From the NCBI GenBank assembly GCA_949286415.1, contig CASEBV010000012.1, positions 124,001 through 188,000 of the forward strand: DNA of 64,000 nt, in the 5' to 3' direction. Both the position numbers and the translations under genes were made by a program. The DNA comes from an uncultured Bacteroidales bacterium (GTDB lineage: Bacteria > Bacteroidota > Bacteroidia > Bacteroidales > UBA932). The notes under the pieces are model-generated. The model had not been told where the DNA came from. It made no database searches and saw only the letters and a program-made list of their open reading frames with translations. This document shows, piece by piece, positions 54,543-64,000 of the stretch (the first letter of the stretch is position 1; every line of letters begins with the position of its first letter).

Positions 54543-54573
54543 CAAAGGTACAATTAAAAAATCCTATGATAAA
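54543..54573 (-). promoter_or_regulatory. Promoter of nhaA
   Basis: On the minus strand: TTTA (54570-54573, three of four bases of TTTG), 19 bases, then TACCTTTG (54543-54550, exact). The start point falls near 54536, just upstream of the chosen ATG at 54519. Confidence 0.65.
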
Positions 54574-54576
54574 ATA

Positions 54577-54606
54577 TTTGCAACTGAAAAATTTTGACTA
54601 TCTTGG
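54577..54606 (+). promoter_or_regulatory. Possible promoter of recQ
   Basis: TTTG (54577-54580), 18 bases, then TATCTTGG (54599-54606, seven of eight bases of TAnnTTTG). It is close to the divergent nhaA promoter. The ATG at 54631 would be about 19 bases from the start point. Confidence 0.4.
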
Positions 54607-54630
54607 TAAAAGTTTTAATCAACAGTTCCT

Positions 54631-56832
54631 ATGGATATTGACTCGTCGATGCTTCATGCCAAGCTGAAGGAGTTCTTCGGCTTTGATACTTTCAAGGAAG
54701 ACCAGGAGAAGATCATTAAGGAGCTCGTCTCCGGACACAATGTATTTGTGCTCATGCCTACGGGCGGAGGCAAATCCCTGTGTTATCAGCTTCCTGCCCT
54801 GGTGATGGAAGGTACGGCGATAGTCATATCCCCGCTGATAGCCCTAATGAAGAATCAGGTGGATGCCATCAGAGGGTTTGTCTCAGGCAATGACGGCATT
54901 GCCCATTTCCTCAACTCTTCGCTTCCCCGGGCGCAGGTGAATGAAGTGAGGGCGGATTTGCTCTCCGGTGTGACCAAGCTTCTCTATGTGGCCCCGGAAT
55001 CCCTTACGAAAGAAGAGAACGTGAGCCTCCTCAAGGAATTGAAGATATCATTCTATGCCGTGGACGAGGCGCATTGCATCTCCGAATGGGGACATGATTT
55101 CAGGCCGGAGTACCGCAGGATAAAATCAATCATTGACGAGATAGGACAGGCTCCGGTCATTGCTCTGACGGCAACAGCTACCCCTAAGGTAAGGAGTGAC
55201 ATACAGAAGAATCTCGGCATCATGGATGCAAGGGTTTTCAAGTCGTCATTCAACAGGCCGAACCTCTATTATGAAGTCAGGGACAAGGTTGATACCAAAA
55301 GGGACATAATCAAGTTCATAAGACAGCATCCCGGCAAGTCGGGAATCATATATTGCCTGAGCCGCAAAAAGGTGGAGGAACTGGCCGAACTCTTGAATGT
55401 CAACGGGATCAAGGCTCTTCCGTATCATGCCGGGCTCGATGCCAGGACAAGGGCTGCCAACCAGGACAAGTTCCTGATGGAAGAGGTGGATGTGATAGTT
55501 GCGACAATAGCGTTCGGCATGGGCATAGACAAGCCTGATGTCAGGTTCGTGATACATTATGACATTCCGAAGAGCATAGAGGGCTATTATCAGGAGACAG
55601 GTCGGGCCGGCAGGGACGGCAAGGAGGGGATATGCATTACATATTACAGCTACAAGGATATCGTCAAGCTGGAGAAATTCATGCAGGGCAAGCCTGTCGC
55701 CGAGCAGGAAATCGGAAAACAGCTCCTACTTGAGACTGTGGCATACGCCGAGTCCAACCAGTGCAGAAGAAAAATGCTTCTCAATTATTTCGGGGAAGAC
55801 TATCCGAGGGACAACTGCGGTTCCTGCGACAATTGCCTGCATCCTAAGCGTCAGTTTGACGGACAGGACGAGATGTGTATGGCAATCCGTCTGATCAATT
55901 CCCTTCCCGAGCATTTCAAGCTGGAACATCTTGCCAACATACTGGCCGGCGAAACCAATTCTCTGATCAAGTCATACCGTCACGACAAGATTGAATTTTT
56001 CGGCGCGGGGAAGGACCATTCGGTCAAGTTCTGGTGTGCGGTGATTCATCAGGGCCTTATCAATCATTTGCTTGACAAGGAGATAGAGTCGTATGGGCTG
56101 ATAAATGTCACTGAGGCGGGACTGGAGTTCCTTGCAAATCCTCATCCTCTCATGCTTACTGAAGAGAGGGAGTTCGCCGAAGGTGATGACGACGATGATG
56201 ATGTTCAGGCTCTTGCCTCGGCCTCCAAAGACGGGGGCGGCGATCCGGTGCTTCTTGCCATGCTGAAGGACTTGAGGAAGGACATGTCCAGGAAACTGAA
56301 CCTTCAGCCTTGGATTCTGTTCGGGGATCCGTCTCTTGAGGATATGACGATTCTTTACCCCGTGTCAGTCGAAGAGCTGAAGGCCTGTCAGGGTGTCGGC
56401 GAGGGCAAGGCAAAGAAATTCGGGAAGGAATTTGTCGACCTGATAAAAAAATATGTGGAGGAAAATGACATTGCCCGTCCCGATGATTTCATAGTGAAGT
56501 CGGTGGTCAACAAGAATGACAACAAGGTATATATCATACAGAGTATAGACAGGAAGCTTCCGCTTGAAGATATTGCCGATGCGAGGGGGCTTGAGATGGA
56601 GGAGCTCCTTGATGAGATAGAAGGCATTGTCGCTGCCGGCACAAAGCTGGACATCAATTATTATATTCTCCAGACTGTCGATGATGATGTCGTCGCTGAC
56701 ATCTATGACTATTTCCGGAATGATGCGGAATCGGATTCTCTGGAAGACGCCATAAAGGAACTTGGTCCGGACTATGACGAGACGGAAATCCGCCTGGTCC
56801 GCATAAAGTTCCTGAGTGAAGTGGCCAACTGA
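54631..56832 (+). CDS. recQ: ATP-dependent DNA helicase RecQ
   Basis: 733 residues. It is a 3'-5' helicase in recombination and repair. Walker A MPTGGGKSLCYQLPALV, DEAH box AVDEAHCISEWGHDFRPEY, motif III LTATATPKVR, IIYCLSRKKVEEL and QETGRAGRDGKEG form the helicase core. The Cys-rich RQC zinc site is CRRKMLLNYFGED then CGSCDNC. An acidic spacer (EGDDDDDDV) leads to a C-terminal HRDC domain near residue 570-610 (VSVEELKACQGVGEGKAKKFG). About 110 further residues follow the HRDC domain, as in the longer Bacteroidota forms. Confidence 0.96.
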   Translation: MDIDSSMLHAKLKEFFGFDTFKEDQEKIIKELVSGHNVFVLMPTGGGKSLCYQLPALVMEGTAIVISPLIALMKNQVDAIRGFVSGNDGIAHFLNSSLPRAQVNEVRADLLSGVTKLLYVAPESLTKEENVSLLKELKISFYAVDEAHCISEWGHDFRPEYRRIKSIIDEIGQAPVIALTATATPKVRSDIQKNLGIMDARVFKSSFNRPNLYYEVRDKVDTKRDIIKFIRQHPGKSGIIYCLSRKKVEELAELLNVNGIKALPYHAGLDARTRAANQDKFLMEEVDVIVATIAFGMGIDKPDVRFVIHYDIPKSIEGYYQETGRAGRDGKEGICITYYSYKDIVKLEKFMQGKPVAEQEIGKQLLLETVAYAESNQCRRKMLLNYFGEDYPRDNCGSCDNCLHPKRQFDGQDEMCMAIRLINSLPEHFKLEHLANILAGETNSLIKSYRHDKIEFFGAGKDHSVKFWCAVIHQGLINHLLDKEIESYGLINVTEAGLEFLANPHPLMLTEEREFAEGDDDDDDVQALASASKDGGGDPVLLAMLKDLRKDMSRKLNLQPWILFGDPSLEDMTILYPVSVEELKACQGVGEGKAKKFGKEFVDLIKKYVEENDIARPDDFIVKSVVNKNDNKVYIIQSIDRKLPLEDIADARGLEMEELLDEIEGIVAAGTKLDINYYILQTVDDDVVADIYDYFRNDAESDSLEDAIKELGPDYDETEIRLVRIKFLSEVAN

Positions 56833-56876
56833 CCTGTTCCGCAGGCGCTCTGTCCTGCCGTGTGTCTGCTGCCCGA

Positions 56877-57755
56877 TCAGAGCAAATCCATCATCAGCCT
56901 GCGTCCCTCAAAGTGTGAGGCGTATCTGAACCCGGCAGATTTCAGAAATTCGGCGAACATGGTGAATTTGTCCCCGGTGCGACCGTCATCGTGAGAATCA
57001 GAACCGAGGCTGATGGCTTCGCCTCCCAATTCTCTGAATCTCAACAGAATATTCTTGTCCAGCACAGGGGTGCGCCCGTGATGGTCCTGGTATGTCTTTG
57101 TGTTGATTTCAATGGCTTTGCCGTTTTCGGCAAGATATTTCAGCATGGCGTCGAAAATGTCGCTGAAATCCCGGTAAAGGATGCTGGCCTGCGGATATGG
57201 GGCATATCTGGCGACATAATCAAAGTGCCCCATAATGTCAAAATCTCCGAGCCACGTCATCTCTTCGTAGATTGTTTCCAGATAATGTCCGTAAGCCGTT
57301 TTCCAGTCTTTCCCTTCGTAATATCCCCCGTAGAACGGGTCTGTGTCGTCAAGGTAGTGGACAGAGGCAATCACTTCATCGAAGCTGTATGCGCCGAGAA
57401 AGTCCCGGATCTGTTGTCTGCAGTTTTTCTGGAGCCCGATTTCCACGCCGCTCAGCACCTTGAAGTCTGCCTGAAGCCTTTCCATGCCCGGTTCATGGGA
57501 TACGGCGCCGGTCATGAAGAGCCTGTTTACCCTGCTGATTTCTTCCTGCTGCGCCAGAGTGTCAAATGTCTCCGGCACAAGGTTTTCATGTTCCGCCTTC
57601 ATCGGAGGGACAAAGAAGTCGCAATGATCCGTGAAGCAGATGCCTGCAAGGCCGTGTGCCAGTGCGGCCGATGCGGATTTCCAGACTGTCGTCCTCTTCC
57701 CGTCGAAAGAGAATTGGCTATGGTTGTGAGTGTCGAATAATCTTCTCTCCGTCAT
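56877..57755 (-). CDS. PHP domain phosphatase, histidinol-phosphatase (HisJ)-like
   Basis: 292 residues from MTERRLFD; an ATG five codons upstream is possible. PHP metal-binding motifs are all present: DTHNHSQFSFDGK, FTDHCDFF, GVEIGLQK, ASVHYLD, MGHFDYVARY and LGSDSHDD. Proteins of this type act as histidinol-phosphate phosphatases or on other small phosphoesters. No other his genes are near, so the histidinol assignment is probable, not certain. It lies immediately downstream of fhs. Confidence 0.85.
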   Translation of the reverse strand: MTERRLFDTHNHSQFSFDGKRTTVWKSASAALAHGLAGICFTDHCDFFVPPMKAEHENLVPETFDTLAQQEEISRVNRLFMTGAVSHEPGMERLQADFKVLSGVEIGLQKNCRQQIRDFLGAYSFDEVIASVHYLDDTDPFYGGYYEGKDWKTAYGHYLETIYEEMTWLGDFDIMGHFDYVARYAPYPQASILYRDFSDIFDAMLKYLAENGKAIEINTKTYQDHHGRTPVLDKNILLRFRELGGEAISLGSDSHDDGRTGDKFTMFAEFLKSAGFRYASHFEGRRLMMDLL

Positions 57756-57771
57756 TTCTCTGCCGGTCATT

Positions 57772-59439
57772 TTAGCTCAACCCTTCTATTTCTCCGTCGA
57801 CAATGTCTATGTGCAGGGCCTGGGGATTCTTCGGCAGTCCCGGCATGCGGATGATGTCTCCGGCAATTGCCACAATCATTTCCGCCCCCGTATTTATCAC
57901 TATGTCCTTTATGCTGAAGTTGAAGCCGGAAGGAGCCCCGTATTTGCTGCTGTCCTGGGAGAATGAGTACTGGGTCTTGGCTATGCATACGGGGAAATGC
58001 GAGATTCCCATTTCGTTGATTCTGCGGATTTTGTTCCGGGATGTCTTTCCAATGGACACAGAGCCAGCCCCATAGATGTTCTTGGCTATGCTTTCTATCT
58101 TCGATTCAATGCTCTGTTCGTCTGAATATGTGAACTTGAGCGGGCCGGACGGATTCTCCTCAATTGTCTTGACCACAAGGCGGGCAAGCTCCTCCGCTCC
58201 TTTGCCTCCTTCTCCGTATGCGCTGTTGACGGCAAAGCCGACTCCGAGCTCGTCGCAGTGCTTTCTCACAATCCCGATTTCCTCTTCGGTGTCGGAGGCA
58301 TAGCGGTTGAAGCAGACGATGACGGTCTGTCCGAAATTGCGCAGATTGCGTATGTGGCGGTCCATGTTTGCAAATCCCCTTATGAGCCCTTCGGGATCGG
58401 GGGCGTCGATTTTGTCCTCAGGGACGAAGCCGTGCATCTTGAGGCCTCTCAGGGAGGCAACGAGCACTGTCAGGTCCGGACAGAGCCCGCTTTTGCGGCA
58501 TTTTATGTTGAAAAACTTTTCTGCTCCGAGGTCTGCCCCGAATCCGGCTTCGGTGACGGTATATTCTCCGAAAGTCATTGCCATTTTCGTGGCTGTCACA
58601 GAATTGCAGCCGTGGGCAATGTTGGCGAACGGGCCTCCGTGCACAAAGGCAGGGGTGCCTTCGGTTGTCTGGACAAGATTCGGATGTATCGCGTCCTTCA
58701 GCAGTGCCGTTATCGCTCCGGCTACACCGAGGTCCTTGACCGTGAACGGCTTGTCGTCAAATGTGAAGCCGAGGGTAATGTTTTCTATCCTTCTTCTCAT
58801 GTCCTCAAGATCAGATGAGAGGCACAGGATGGCCATCAGTTCTGATGCAGGGGTGATGTCAAATCCCGACTGGCTTGTGATGCCGTTGGTCCTCGGGCCG
58901 AGCCCGGTGACGATGTTCCTGAGAGACCTGTCGTTTACGTCAAGGACTCTTTTCCAGAGGATTTCCTTGAGTCCTGCACCGTCTCCCTGATGCTGGTACA
59001 GCCAGTTGTCCAGCAGGGCGGCAATCATGTTGTGGGCTGATGTCACTGCATGGAAGTCCCCCGTAAAATGCAGATTAATCTTGTCCATCGGCATTATCTG
59101 GGCATATCCTCCTCCTGCTGCCCCTCCTTTCAGGCCGAAACAAGGCCCGAGTGACGGTTCGCGGAGAGCGACTATTGCTTTCTTCCCTATCCTGTTCAGT
59201 CCGAGGGCAAGTCCGACGGATACTGTTGTCTTGCCTATCCCTGCTTTTGTGGCGGTGATGGCTGTCACGAGTATGAGCTTGTGCCGTCTTGCCCGGCTGT
59301 CGTCGGAGAGCGACTCCGGGACTTTCGCCATATAGTGCCCGTAAGGTTCGATTTCGTTTTCCGGAATACCTGTCATTGCGGCTATTTCGGTTATTTTCTT
59401 CATCCTGATGCCGCGTGCGATTTCAATGTCGGATTTCAT
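57772..59439 (-). CDS. fhs: Formate-tetrahydrofolate ligase
   Basis: 555 residues from [11 protein letters not shown]; an ATG two codons upstream is also possible. It makes 10-formyl-THF from formate, ATP and THF. P-loop [21 protein letters not shown] is complete, with [22 protein letters not shown] and [20 protein letters not shown]. Fhs feeds the same one-carbon pool as FtcD at 43-45 kb, though the genes are 13 kb apart. Confidence 0.96.
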   Translation of the reverse strand: MKSDIEIARGIRMKKITEIAAMTGIPENEIEPYGHYMAKVPESLSDDSRARRHKLILVTAITATKAGIGKTTVSVGLALGLNRIGKKAIVALREPSLGPCFGLKGGAAGGGYAQIMPMDKINLHFTGDFHAVTSAHNMIAALLDNWLYQHQGDGAGLKEILWKRVLDVNDRSLRNIVTGLGPRTNGITSQSGFDITPASELMAILCLSSDLEDMRRRIENITLGFTFDDKPFTVKDLGVAGAITALLKDAIHPNLVQTTEGTPAFVHGGPFANIAHGCNSVTATKMAMTFGEYTVTEAGFGADLGAEKFFNIKCRKSGLCPDLTVLVASLRGLKMHGFVPEDKIDAPDPEGLIRGFANMDRHIRNLRNFGQTVIVCFNRYASDTEEEIGIVRKHCDELGVGFAVNSAYGEGGKGAEELARLVVKTIEENPSGPLKFTYSDEQSIESKIESIAKNIYGAGSVSIGKTSRNKIRRINEMGISHFPVCIAKTQYSFSQDSSKYGAPSGFNFSIKDIVINTGAEMIVAIAGDIIRMPGLPKNPQALHIDIVDGEIEGLS

Positions 59440-59514
59440 GCCCATGATTTTTAGAGTCCCTGACGGTATAATATTAGTTGAGTATTCAGCGCGCTAAATT
59501 ACTGAAAATTTTCC

Positions 59515-59522
59515 TAAATTTG
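59515..59522 (+). promoter_or_regulatory. Possible -7 box of the DUF308-dnaG unit
   Basis: TAAATTTG matches TAnnTTTG, 21 bases before the ATG at 59544. No good -33 element was found. Confidence 0.4.
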
Positions 59523-59543
59523 CAGAATTGAATATTTCGGATT

Positions 59544-60227
59544 ATGATTACTTTCGGATTCAGGAACAGATGGGGCGGTATATTGAGGTCTGTTGCGGCA
59601 GTTGTCCTCGGAATCGTTATGATTGCTCTGCCGTCCGATTCACTTGAGATACTGGTCAAGGTCCTTGCGGCCATGCTCATTGCATCCGGGCTGGTGTCTT
59701 TGATATTTGGCATCAGGTCCAGGCAGTCCGGCGTTCTTGGCCTCATGCTTTTCAACTCGATAGTCGATGTGCTTATCGGTGTGCTGATGTTTTGTTATCC
59801 GTCTTTTGTGGCCGGCTTTATTGTCATTGTGCTCGGCGCCCTTTTGCTCGGAATGGGGCTGCTGCAGTTCCTTTCCCTCATAAGTGCATCAAGTTTTGTC
59901 AAGGTGGGGTTCGTGGGCTACATTCTGCCGGTGATATGTGTCTGCGGAGGTCTGCTGATCATTATTCAGCCTGAAGTGATTGCTGCGGTGCTGACAGTTG
60001 TGGCCGGGGTTGTGCTTCTGATTTACGGCCTCTCTGAGCTGATAGCCGGCTGGAAGATGCATAAGGCGATAGAGGTGTATGAAATAAAGTTCGGCGACGG
60101 AAACCGGACCGGGGGAGGAACCGGCTCTGCAAGTGATACTTTCAGTGATGCCGTTGATGTCCAGTTTGAGAAGGTGGAGGATAAAGACAAGGATGATACC
60201 GAAGGAGACAGTAGACAGGATAATTGA
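59544..60227 (+). CDS. DUF308/HdeD-like membrane protein
   Basis: 227 residues with about six hydrophobic segments in pairs: VAAVVLGIVMIALP, LAAMLIASGLVSLIFGI, IVDVLIGVLMFCYPSFVAGFIVIVLGALLLGMGLLQFLSL, ILPVICVCGGLLIII and VIAAVLTVVAGVVLLIYGLSELIAG. The tandem pairs are typical of DUF308, related to the acid-resistance protein HdeD. The soluble tail is acidic (KVEDKDKDDTEGDSRQDN). Function is unknown. It overlaps dnaG by 35 bases, so the two are translated from one message. Confidence 0.82.
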   Translation: MITFGFRNRWGGILRSVAAVVLGIVMIALPSDSLEILVKVLAAMLIASGLVSLIFGIRSRQSGVLGLMLFNSIVDVLIGVLMFCYPSFVAGFIVIVLGALLLGMGLLQFLSLISASSFVKVGFVGYILPVICVCGGLLIIIQPEVIAAVLTVVAGVVLLIYGLSELIAGWKMHKAIEVYEIKFGDGNRTGGGTGSASDTFSDAVDVQFEKVEDKDKDDTEGDSRQDN

Positions 60228-62184
60228 TACCGCAAGAATAGAGGATGTTGTAGGGGATTTCGTCTCTCTCAAAAGGAGAGGGGCGAATTTTGTCGCATGC
60301 TGTCCCTTCCATAACGAGAAGACTCCGTCGTTCTATGTCTCCCCGGCAAAGGGAATCTTCAAATGCTTCGGTTGCGGAAAGTCCGGTACGGCCGTAGGAT
60401 TTGTCATGGAACATGAAAGTCTTCCTTATGTCGATGCCCTCAGATACCTTGCCCGGAAATATGGCATTGAAGTCGTTGAAAAGGAAGTTTCTGCCGAAGA
60501 AGTGATCAAAAGGCAGAGGCATGAAAGCCTGCTACTGGTGTCGGAGTTTGCTGCGGGATTTTTCCGCGATTCCCTCAAGGGCAGAGAAGGCAGGGCCATC
60601 GGATATGAATATTTCCGTTCGAGGGGACTTGAGGATGCGACCATAGAGAAATTCGGCCTCGGATGGGCTCCGCTGAGCAGGCATGCTCTTGCTGATGCGG
60701 CCAGGGCTGCCGGATACAAGGAAGAATATCTGATAGATACGGGCTTGTGCGTCAGACGGGATGACGGGACTCTTACGGACAGATTCTATGACAGGGTGGT
60801 GTTCCCTATCCATTCGGTTGCCGGGCGGCCGATAGCATTCGGATGCCGGACGCTGAAGACAGACAAGGCTGTGGCAAAATATGTCAATTCCCCGGAGACG
60901 GACATTTATGTCAAGAGCAAGTCCCTGTACGGGATATATTTTGCCAAGAATGAGATGTCAAGGCAGGACAAATGCCTGCTGGTCGAGGGCTATCTTGATG
61001 TGCTGTCCATGCACCAGCTCGGAATAACCAATGTGGTGGCATCCAGCGGAACATCTCTGACGGTGGAGCAGATTCGCCTGATGAAGAGATTCACGGAAAA
61101 TGTCACTATCATCTACGACGGGGACTCTGCAGGAATACATGCCGCATTGCGTGGAATTGGCCTGGTGCTGAAGGAAGGAATGAATGTAAAGGTGGTGCTG
61201 CTGCCTGACGGGGATGACCCGGATTCCTACTCCCGGAAACATACGCTGGAAGAGGTGACGGCATTCATAGCCTCGCATGAGCAGGACTTCATAGAGTTCA
61301 AGTCGGATATTCTGATAGGCGAGGCCGGAGACGACCCTCTCAAGAAAGCCAATCTGATCAATGACATCGCCGATACAATTGCCCTTATTCCTGATGCGGT
61401 GAAGCGGTCTGTGTATCTTGATGTGTGCAGCAAAAAGTTCGGCATAGACCAGCAGATACTCTTTGACCGGGTCAGCAGCACAAGGGGAGGAATCCTGGCT
61501 GAAGAGAAGAAGCAGAATGATGCCCGCCGGGCCAGGGAGGCCGCCGGCGGGGAGCCGCAGCCGGCTGAAACGCAGCCGCATCGGCCTGATTATGTCTCGG
61601 CCCCGTCTGCACCGGCGGGACTGACGCTTGACGACACATATCTGGCGCCATGTGAAAAGGAACTGCTTGGCTTCATAGTGGAGTCGGGGTCGGATCCTCT
61701 CTTGTTTGACAGGGATTCGGAGTATTTTGAAGAAGGGGATCCTGTCTCTGTCGCCGAATTCATTGATTCGGCATTGGCGGCCGATGATTTTCAGTTTGTC
61801 AACACGATATACAGGAAAGTCTACGATGCATATTTCAGAATGTATGACGATGGGCTGACACAGATGCAGATACGGAATAGGCTGATGAACAATGAGGACA
61901 AGGAGATAGAGGCGGTGACATCGGATCTGCTCGTGGACAAATACATGATTACCGTGGAGGATTACCGCAATTCTCTTACGTCCAAGGCGACAATGCTTGT
62001 CATGTATGTCCCTAAGGCTGTAATGACATACCAGTCCCGGAGGCTGGATGAAATGCTCAATGACAGTTCGTCCCGTCTTGAGACTGCCGGAGATGACATT
62101 CAGCTGCAGATGGACATGCTGAAGAGAATAGATATGCTGAACAGGCTGAAGACAGCCATAAACAATAAATTGGGGCGGGTCTGA
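60193..62184 (+). CDS. dnaG: DNA primase
   Basis: 663 residues from MIPKETVDRIIDTARIE; earlier in-frame starts lie inside the DUF308 gene and look unlike DnaG. It synthesises RNA primers for replication. The N-terminal zinc ribbon is CCPFHNEKTPSFYVSPAKG...CFGCGKSG (Cys-His-Cys-Cys). The TOPRIM core has LLVEGYLDVLSMHQLG, ASSGTSLT and IIYDGDSAGIHAALRG. The C-terminal 200 residues are the helicase-binding region. An Ala/Pro-rich linker (about 470-495) separates the two. Confidence 0.96.
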   Translation: MIPKETVDRIIDTARIEDVVGDFVSLKRRGANFVACCPFHNEKTPSFYVSPAKGIFKCFGCGKSGTAVGFVMEHESLPYVDALRYLARKYGIEVVEKEVSAEEVIKRQRHESLLLVSEFAAGFFRDSLKGREGRAIGYEYFRSRGLEDATIEKFGLGWAPLSRHALADAARAAGYKEEYLIDTGLCVRRDDGTLTDRFYDRVVFPIHSVAGRPIAFGCRTLKTDKAVAKYVNSPETDIYVKSKSLYGIYFAKNEMSRQDKCLLVEGYLDVLSMHQLGITNVVASSGTSLTVEQIRLMKRFTENVTIIYDGDSAGIHAALRGIGLVLKEGMNVKVVLLPDGDDPDSYSRKHTLEEVTAFIASHEQDFIEFKSDILIGEAGDDPLKKANLINDIADTIALIPDAVKRSVYLDVCSKKFGIDQQILFDRVSSTRGGILAEEKKQNDARRAREAAGGEPQPAETQPHRPDYVSAPSAPAGLTLDDTYLAPCEKELLGFIVESGSDPLLFDRDSEYFEEGDPVSVAEFIDSALAADDFQFVNTIYRKVYDAYFRMYDDGLTQMQIRNRLMNNEDKEIEAVTSDLLVDKYMITVEDYRNSLTSKATMLVMYVPKAVMTYQSRRLDEMLNDSSSRLETAGDDIQLQMDMLKRIDMLNRLKTAINNKLGRV

Positions 62185-62253
62185 GCGGTAGCCGCAGATG
62201 ACGCCTGCAACACTTGAAGATTTATCATAACCAAGACAATAATACATCTGAAA

Positions 62254-64000
62254 ATGAAGAAAGAAGTATACAAGAGAACTCTGGTCACATGTGCGCTTCC
62301 ATACGCCAACGGACCGGTCCATATCGGCCATCTCGCCGGGGTGTATGTGCCGGCGGACATCTATGTCAGGTATCTGAGGATGAGAGGGGAAGACGTGCTC
62401 TTCATCTGCGGCTCCGACGAGCACGGGGTGCCTATTACAATCAAGGCAAGGAAAGAGGGCTGCTCTCCCCAGGACATAGTGGACAGATACCACCGTATCA
62501 TCAAGGATTCCTTCACCGGCCTGGGAATCAATTTCGACATCTACTCCAGGACCACATCCCGGGTGCATGACCGTACGGCTTCTGAATTTTTCCGCCGGCT
62601 GTACGATGAGGGAAAATTCGTGGAGAAGGAGAGCGAGCAGTTCTACGACTCCGAGGCGAAGACATTCCTCGCCGACAGATATATCGTCGGCACATGCCCG
62701 AAGTGCGGGGCCGAAGGGGCATACGGGGACCAGTGCGAGAAATGCGGGAGCACGCTAAGCCCGGATGAACTCATCAACCCTAAATCCGCCCTCAGCGGCA
62801 GCGAGCCTGTCAAGGTCAGGACGAAGCACTGGTATCTGCCGCTTGACAGGTATGAGCAGTGGCTCAGTGAATGGATTCTTGACGGGCACAAGGAATGGAA
62901 GACCAATGTATACGGTCAGTGCAAGTCCTGGATTGACGGGGGGCTTCAGCCACGTGCCGTGAGCCGTGACCTGGACTGGGGAGTACCTGTCCCTGTCGAA
63001 GGTGCGGAAGGCAAGGTGCTCTATGTGTGGTTCGATGCTCCGATAGGATATATCTCCAACACCAAGGAACTGCTTCCGGACTCCTGGGAGAACTGGTGGA
63101 AGTCCGAAGATACGAGGCTCGTGCATTTCATAGGCAAGGACAACATTGTCTTCCATTGCATCGTCTTCCCGTCCATGCTGAAGGCATACGGGGATTTCAT
63201 TCTCCCGGACAATGTCCCGGCCAATGAGTTCCTGAATCTTGAGGGCAACAAGATATCGACGTCGAAGAACTGGGCCGTATGGCTCCAGGAGTATCTGAAG
63301 GAATTTCCGGGACAGGAGGATGTGCTCAGGTATGTGCTCTGCGCCAATGCCCCGGAGACCAAGGACAATGATTTCACATGGAAGGATTTCCAGGCCCGCA
63401 ACAACAATGAGCTGGTAGCCATCTTCGGCAATTTCGTGAACAGGGCAGTGGTCCTGACCCACAAATATTTCGGAGGCATGGTGCCTGCCGACAAGAAATC
63501 CGAGCCTGTCGATGACGAGACACTTTCCCAGATTCCGGCAATGAGGGCGTCCATTGAGAAGAACCTTGCGAACTACCGTTTCCGTGAGGCGCTCAAGGAA
63601 GCAATGAACATCGCCCGCCTCGGCAACAAGTATCTGACCGACACCGAGCCGTGGAAAGTGGCGAAGACTGACATGGACAGGACAGCCTCCATCCTGAATG
63701 TGGCTCTGCAGATATGCGCTGACCTTGCCATCGCGTTCGAGCCTTTCCTTCCGTTCTCCGCAGAGAGACTGAGGAAGATTCTGAATGTCGGGCTTGTCGC
63801 CGGGTCCGACCACAGGGCCGGAGAAGGGGCTCCGACTGAAAATTTCTATCTCCCGGGCGAATCCTGTGCAAGGCATACTTCATCCGAAGCCAATGCCGCA
63901 TATCCGGAAGCATGTGTCCGTCCGTCCGCAGAGGAGTATCCTGTAGTGTTGTCATGGGGGCTTCTCGGCATGGACAGCCTGCTTCCTGAAGGTCATCAGC
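62254..64000 (+). CDS. metG: Methionyl-tRNA synthetase (5' part, cut by window end)
   Basis: 582 codons are present and the frame is open at the window edge. It charges tRNA-Met. The nucleotide site [16 protein letters not shown] contains the HIGH motif; the zinc knuckle is [18 protein letters not shown] (type with four Cys). The catalytic loop reads [13 protein letters not shown], a variant of KMSKS. The anticodon-binding helices follow ([11 protein letters not shown] region). The last visible residues are LLPEGHQ, just before the usual C-terminal tRNA-binding extension of this group. Confidence 0.95.
   Translation, partial: MKKEVYKRTLVTCALPYANGPVHIGHLAGVYVPADIYVRYLRMRGEDVLFICGSDEHGVPITIKARKEGCSPQDIVDRYHRIIKDSFTGLGINFDIYSRTTSRVHDRTASEFFRRLYDEGKFVEKESEQFYDSEAKTFLADRYIVGTCPKCGAEGAYGDQCEKCGSTLSPDELINPKSALSGSEPVKVRTKHWYLPLDRYEQWLSEWILDGHKEWKTNVYGQCKSWIDGGLQPRAVSRDLDWGVPVPVEGAEGKVLYVWFDAPIGYISNTKELLPDSWENWWKSEDTRLVHFIGKDNIVFHCIVFPSMLKAYGDFILPDNVPANEFLNLEGNKISTSKNWAVWLQEYLKEFPGQEDVLRYVLCANAPETKDNDFTWKDFQARNNNELVAIFGNFVNRAVVLTHKYFGGMVPADKKSEPVDDETLSQIPAMRASIEKNLANYRFREALKEAMNIARLGNKYLTDTEPWKVAKTDMDRTASILNVALQICADLAIAFEPFLPFSAERLRKILNVGLVAGSDHRAGEGAPTENFYLPGESCARHTSSEANAAYPEACVRPSAEEYPVVLSWGLLGMDSLLPEGHQ

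Noticed and set aside
60958..62568. 536-codon frame on the minus strand opposite dnaG and metG
   Set aside because: It crosses two well-supported genes, and its product is rich in His, Cys and Arg with no recognisable domain.
1..64000. tRNA or rRNA genes in the gaps
   Set aside because: No gap was long enough with a visible cloverleaf or rRNA sequence; all gaps are under 300 bases.

Overview
The window is a 64 kb piece of a Bacteroidales-type chromosome (phylum Bacteroidota). The evidence is the gene content: surface lipoproteins with BACON, DUF5689 and OB-like domains, a large TonB-dependent receptor, a DUF3127 SSB-like protein and AAA/DUF4143 ATPases. Several start regions also carry the Bacteroidota promoter form TTTG-N19-TAnnTTTG. 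The genus cannot be fixed from the sequence alone. No rRNA, tRNA, CRISPR array, transposase or phage gene was seen. Coding density is very high and no gap exceeds 300 bases.

Layout. 1-5.7 kb: the end of rnfA, an exported nucleoside 2-deoxyribosyltransferase-like protein, a nucleoside kinase with a ThrRS-like N-terminus, and uvrA. 5.7-10.6 kb: a metallo-beta-lactamase hydrolase, then an accessory block of two AAA/DUF4143 ATPases around an acyltransferase, the first ATPase preceded by 33-bp direct repeats. 10.7-16.3 kb: deoxynucleoside kinase, acyl-CoA ligase, nitroreductase and an M3 peptidase lipoprotein. 16.3-29.6 kb: a surface locus of two BACON/OB-like lipoproteins, a BACON-NUC endonuclease lipoprotein, a secreted EEP nuclease/phosphatase, a TonB-dependent receptor and a DUF5689 lipoprotein. 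29.7-34.2 kb (minus strand): manA, a ROK kinase, a higBA toxin-antitoxin pair and gpmI. 34.3-37.6 kb: RNase R and a periplasmic thioredoxin. 37.7-50.4 kb (minus strand): ferritin, hutI-hutH-hutU-ftcD for histidine breakdown to glutamate, a DUF1015 gene joined to serA-serC, pyrI-pyrB and a YigZ protein. 50.5-64 kb: a pRiA4b ORF-3-like protein overlapping miaA, the DUF3127 protein, an FKBP isomerase, nhaA, recQ, a PHP phosphatase, fhs, a DUF308 membrane protein overlapping dnaG, and the start of metG.

How genes work together. HutH, HutU, HutI and the FtcD fusion convert histidine to glutamate and pass the one-carbon unit to tetrahydrofolate; Fhs feeds the same pool. SerC and SerA supply phosphoserine next to the uncharacterised DUF1015 protein. 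The most interesting region is 16.3-29.6 kb, which I read as a candidate system for capturing, cutting and importing extracellular nucleic acid. That reading rests on domain content and gene order, not on any tested function. A second point of interest is an intergenic palindrome family: three copies of a 17-bp palindrome, each paired with a GC-rich terminator stem, at 0.44, 29.57 and 37.0 kb.
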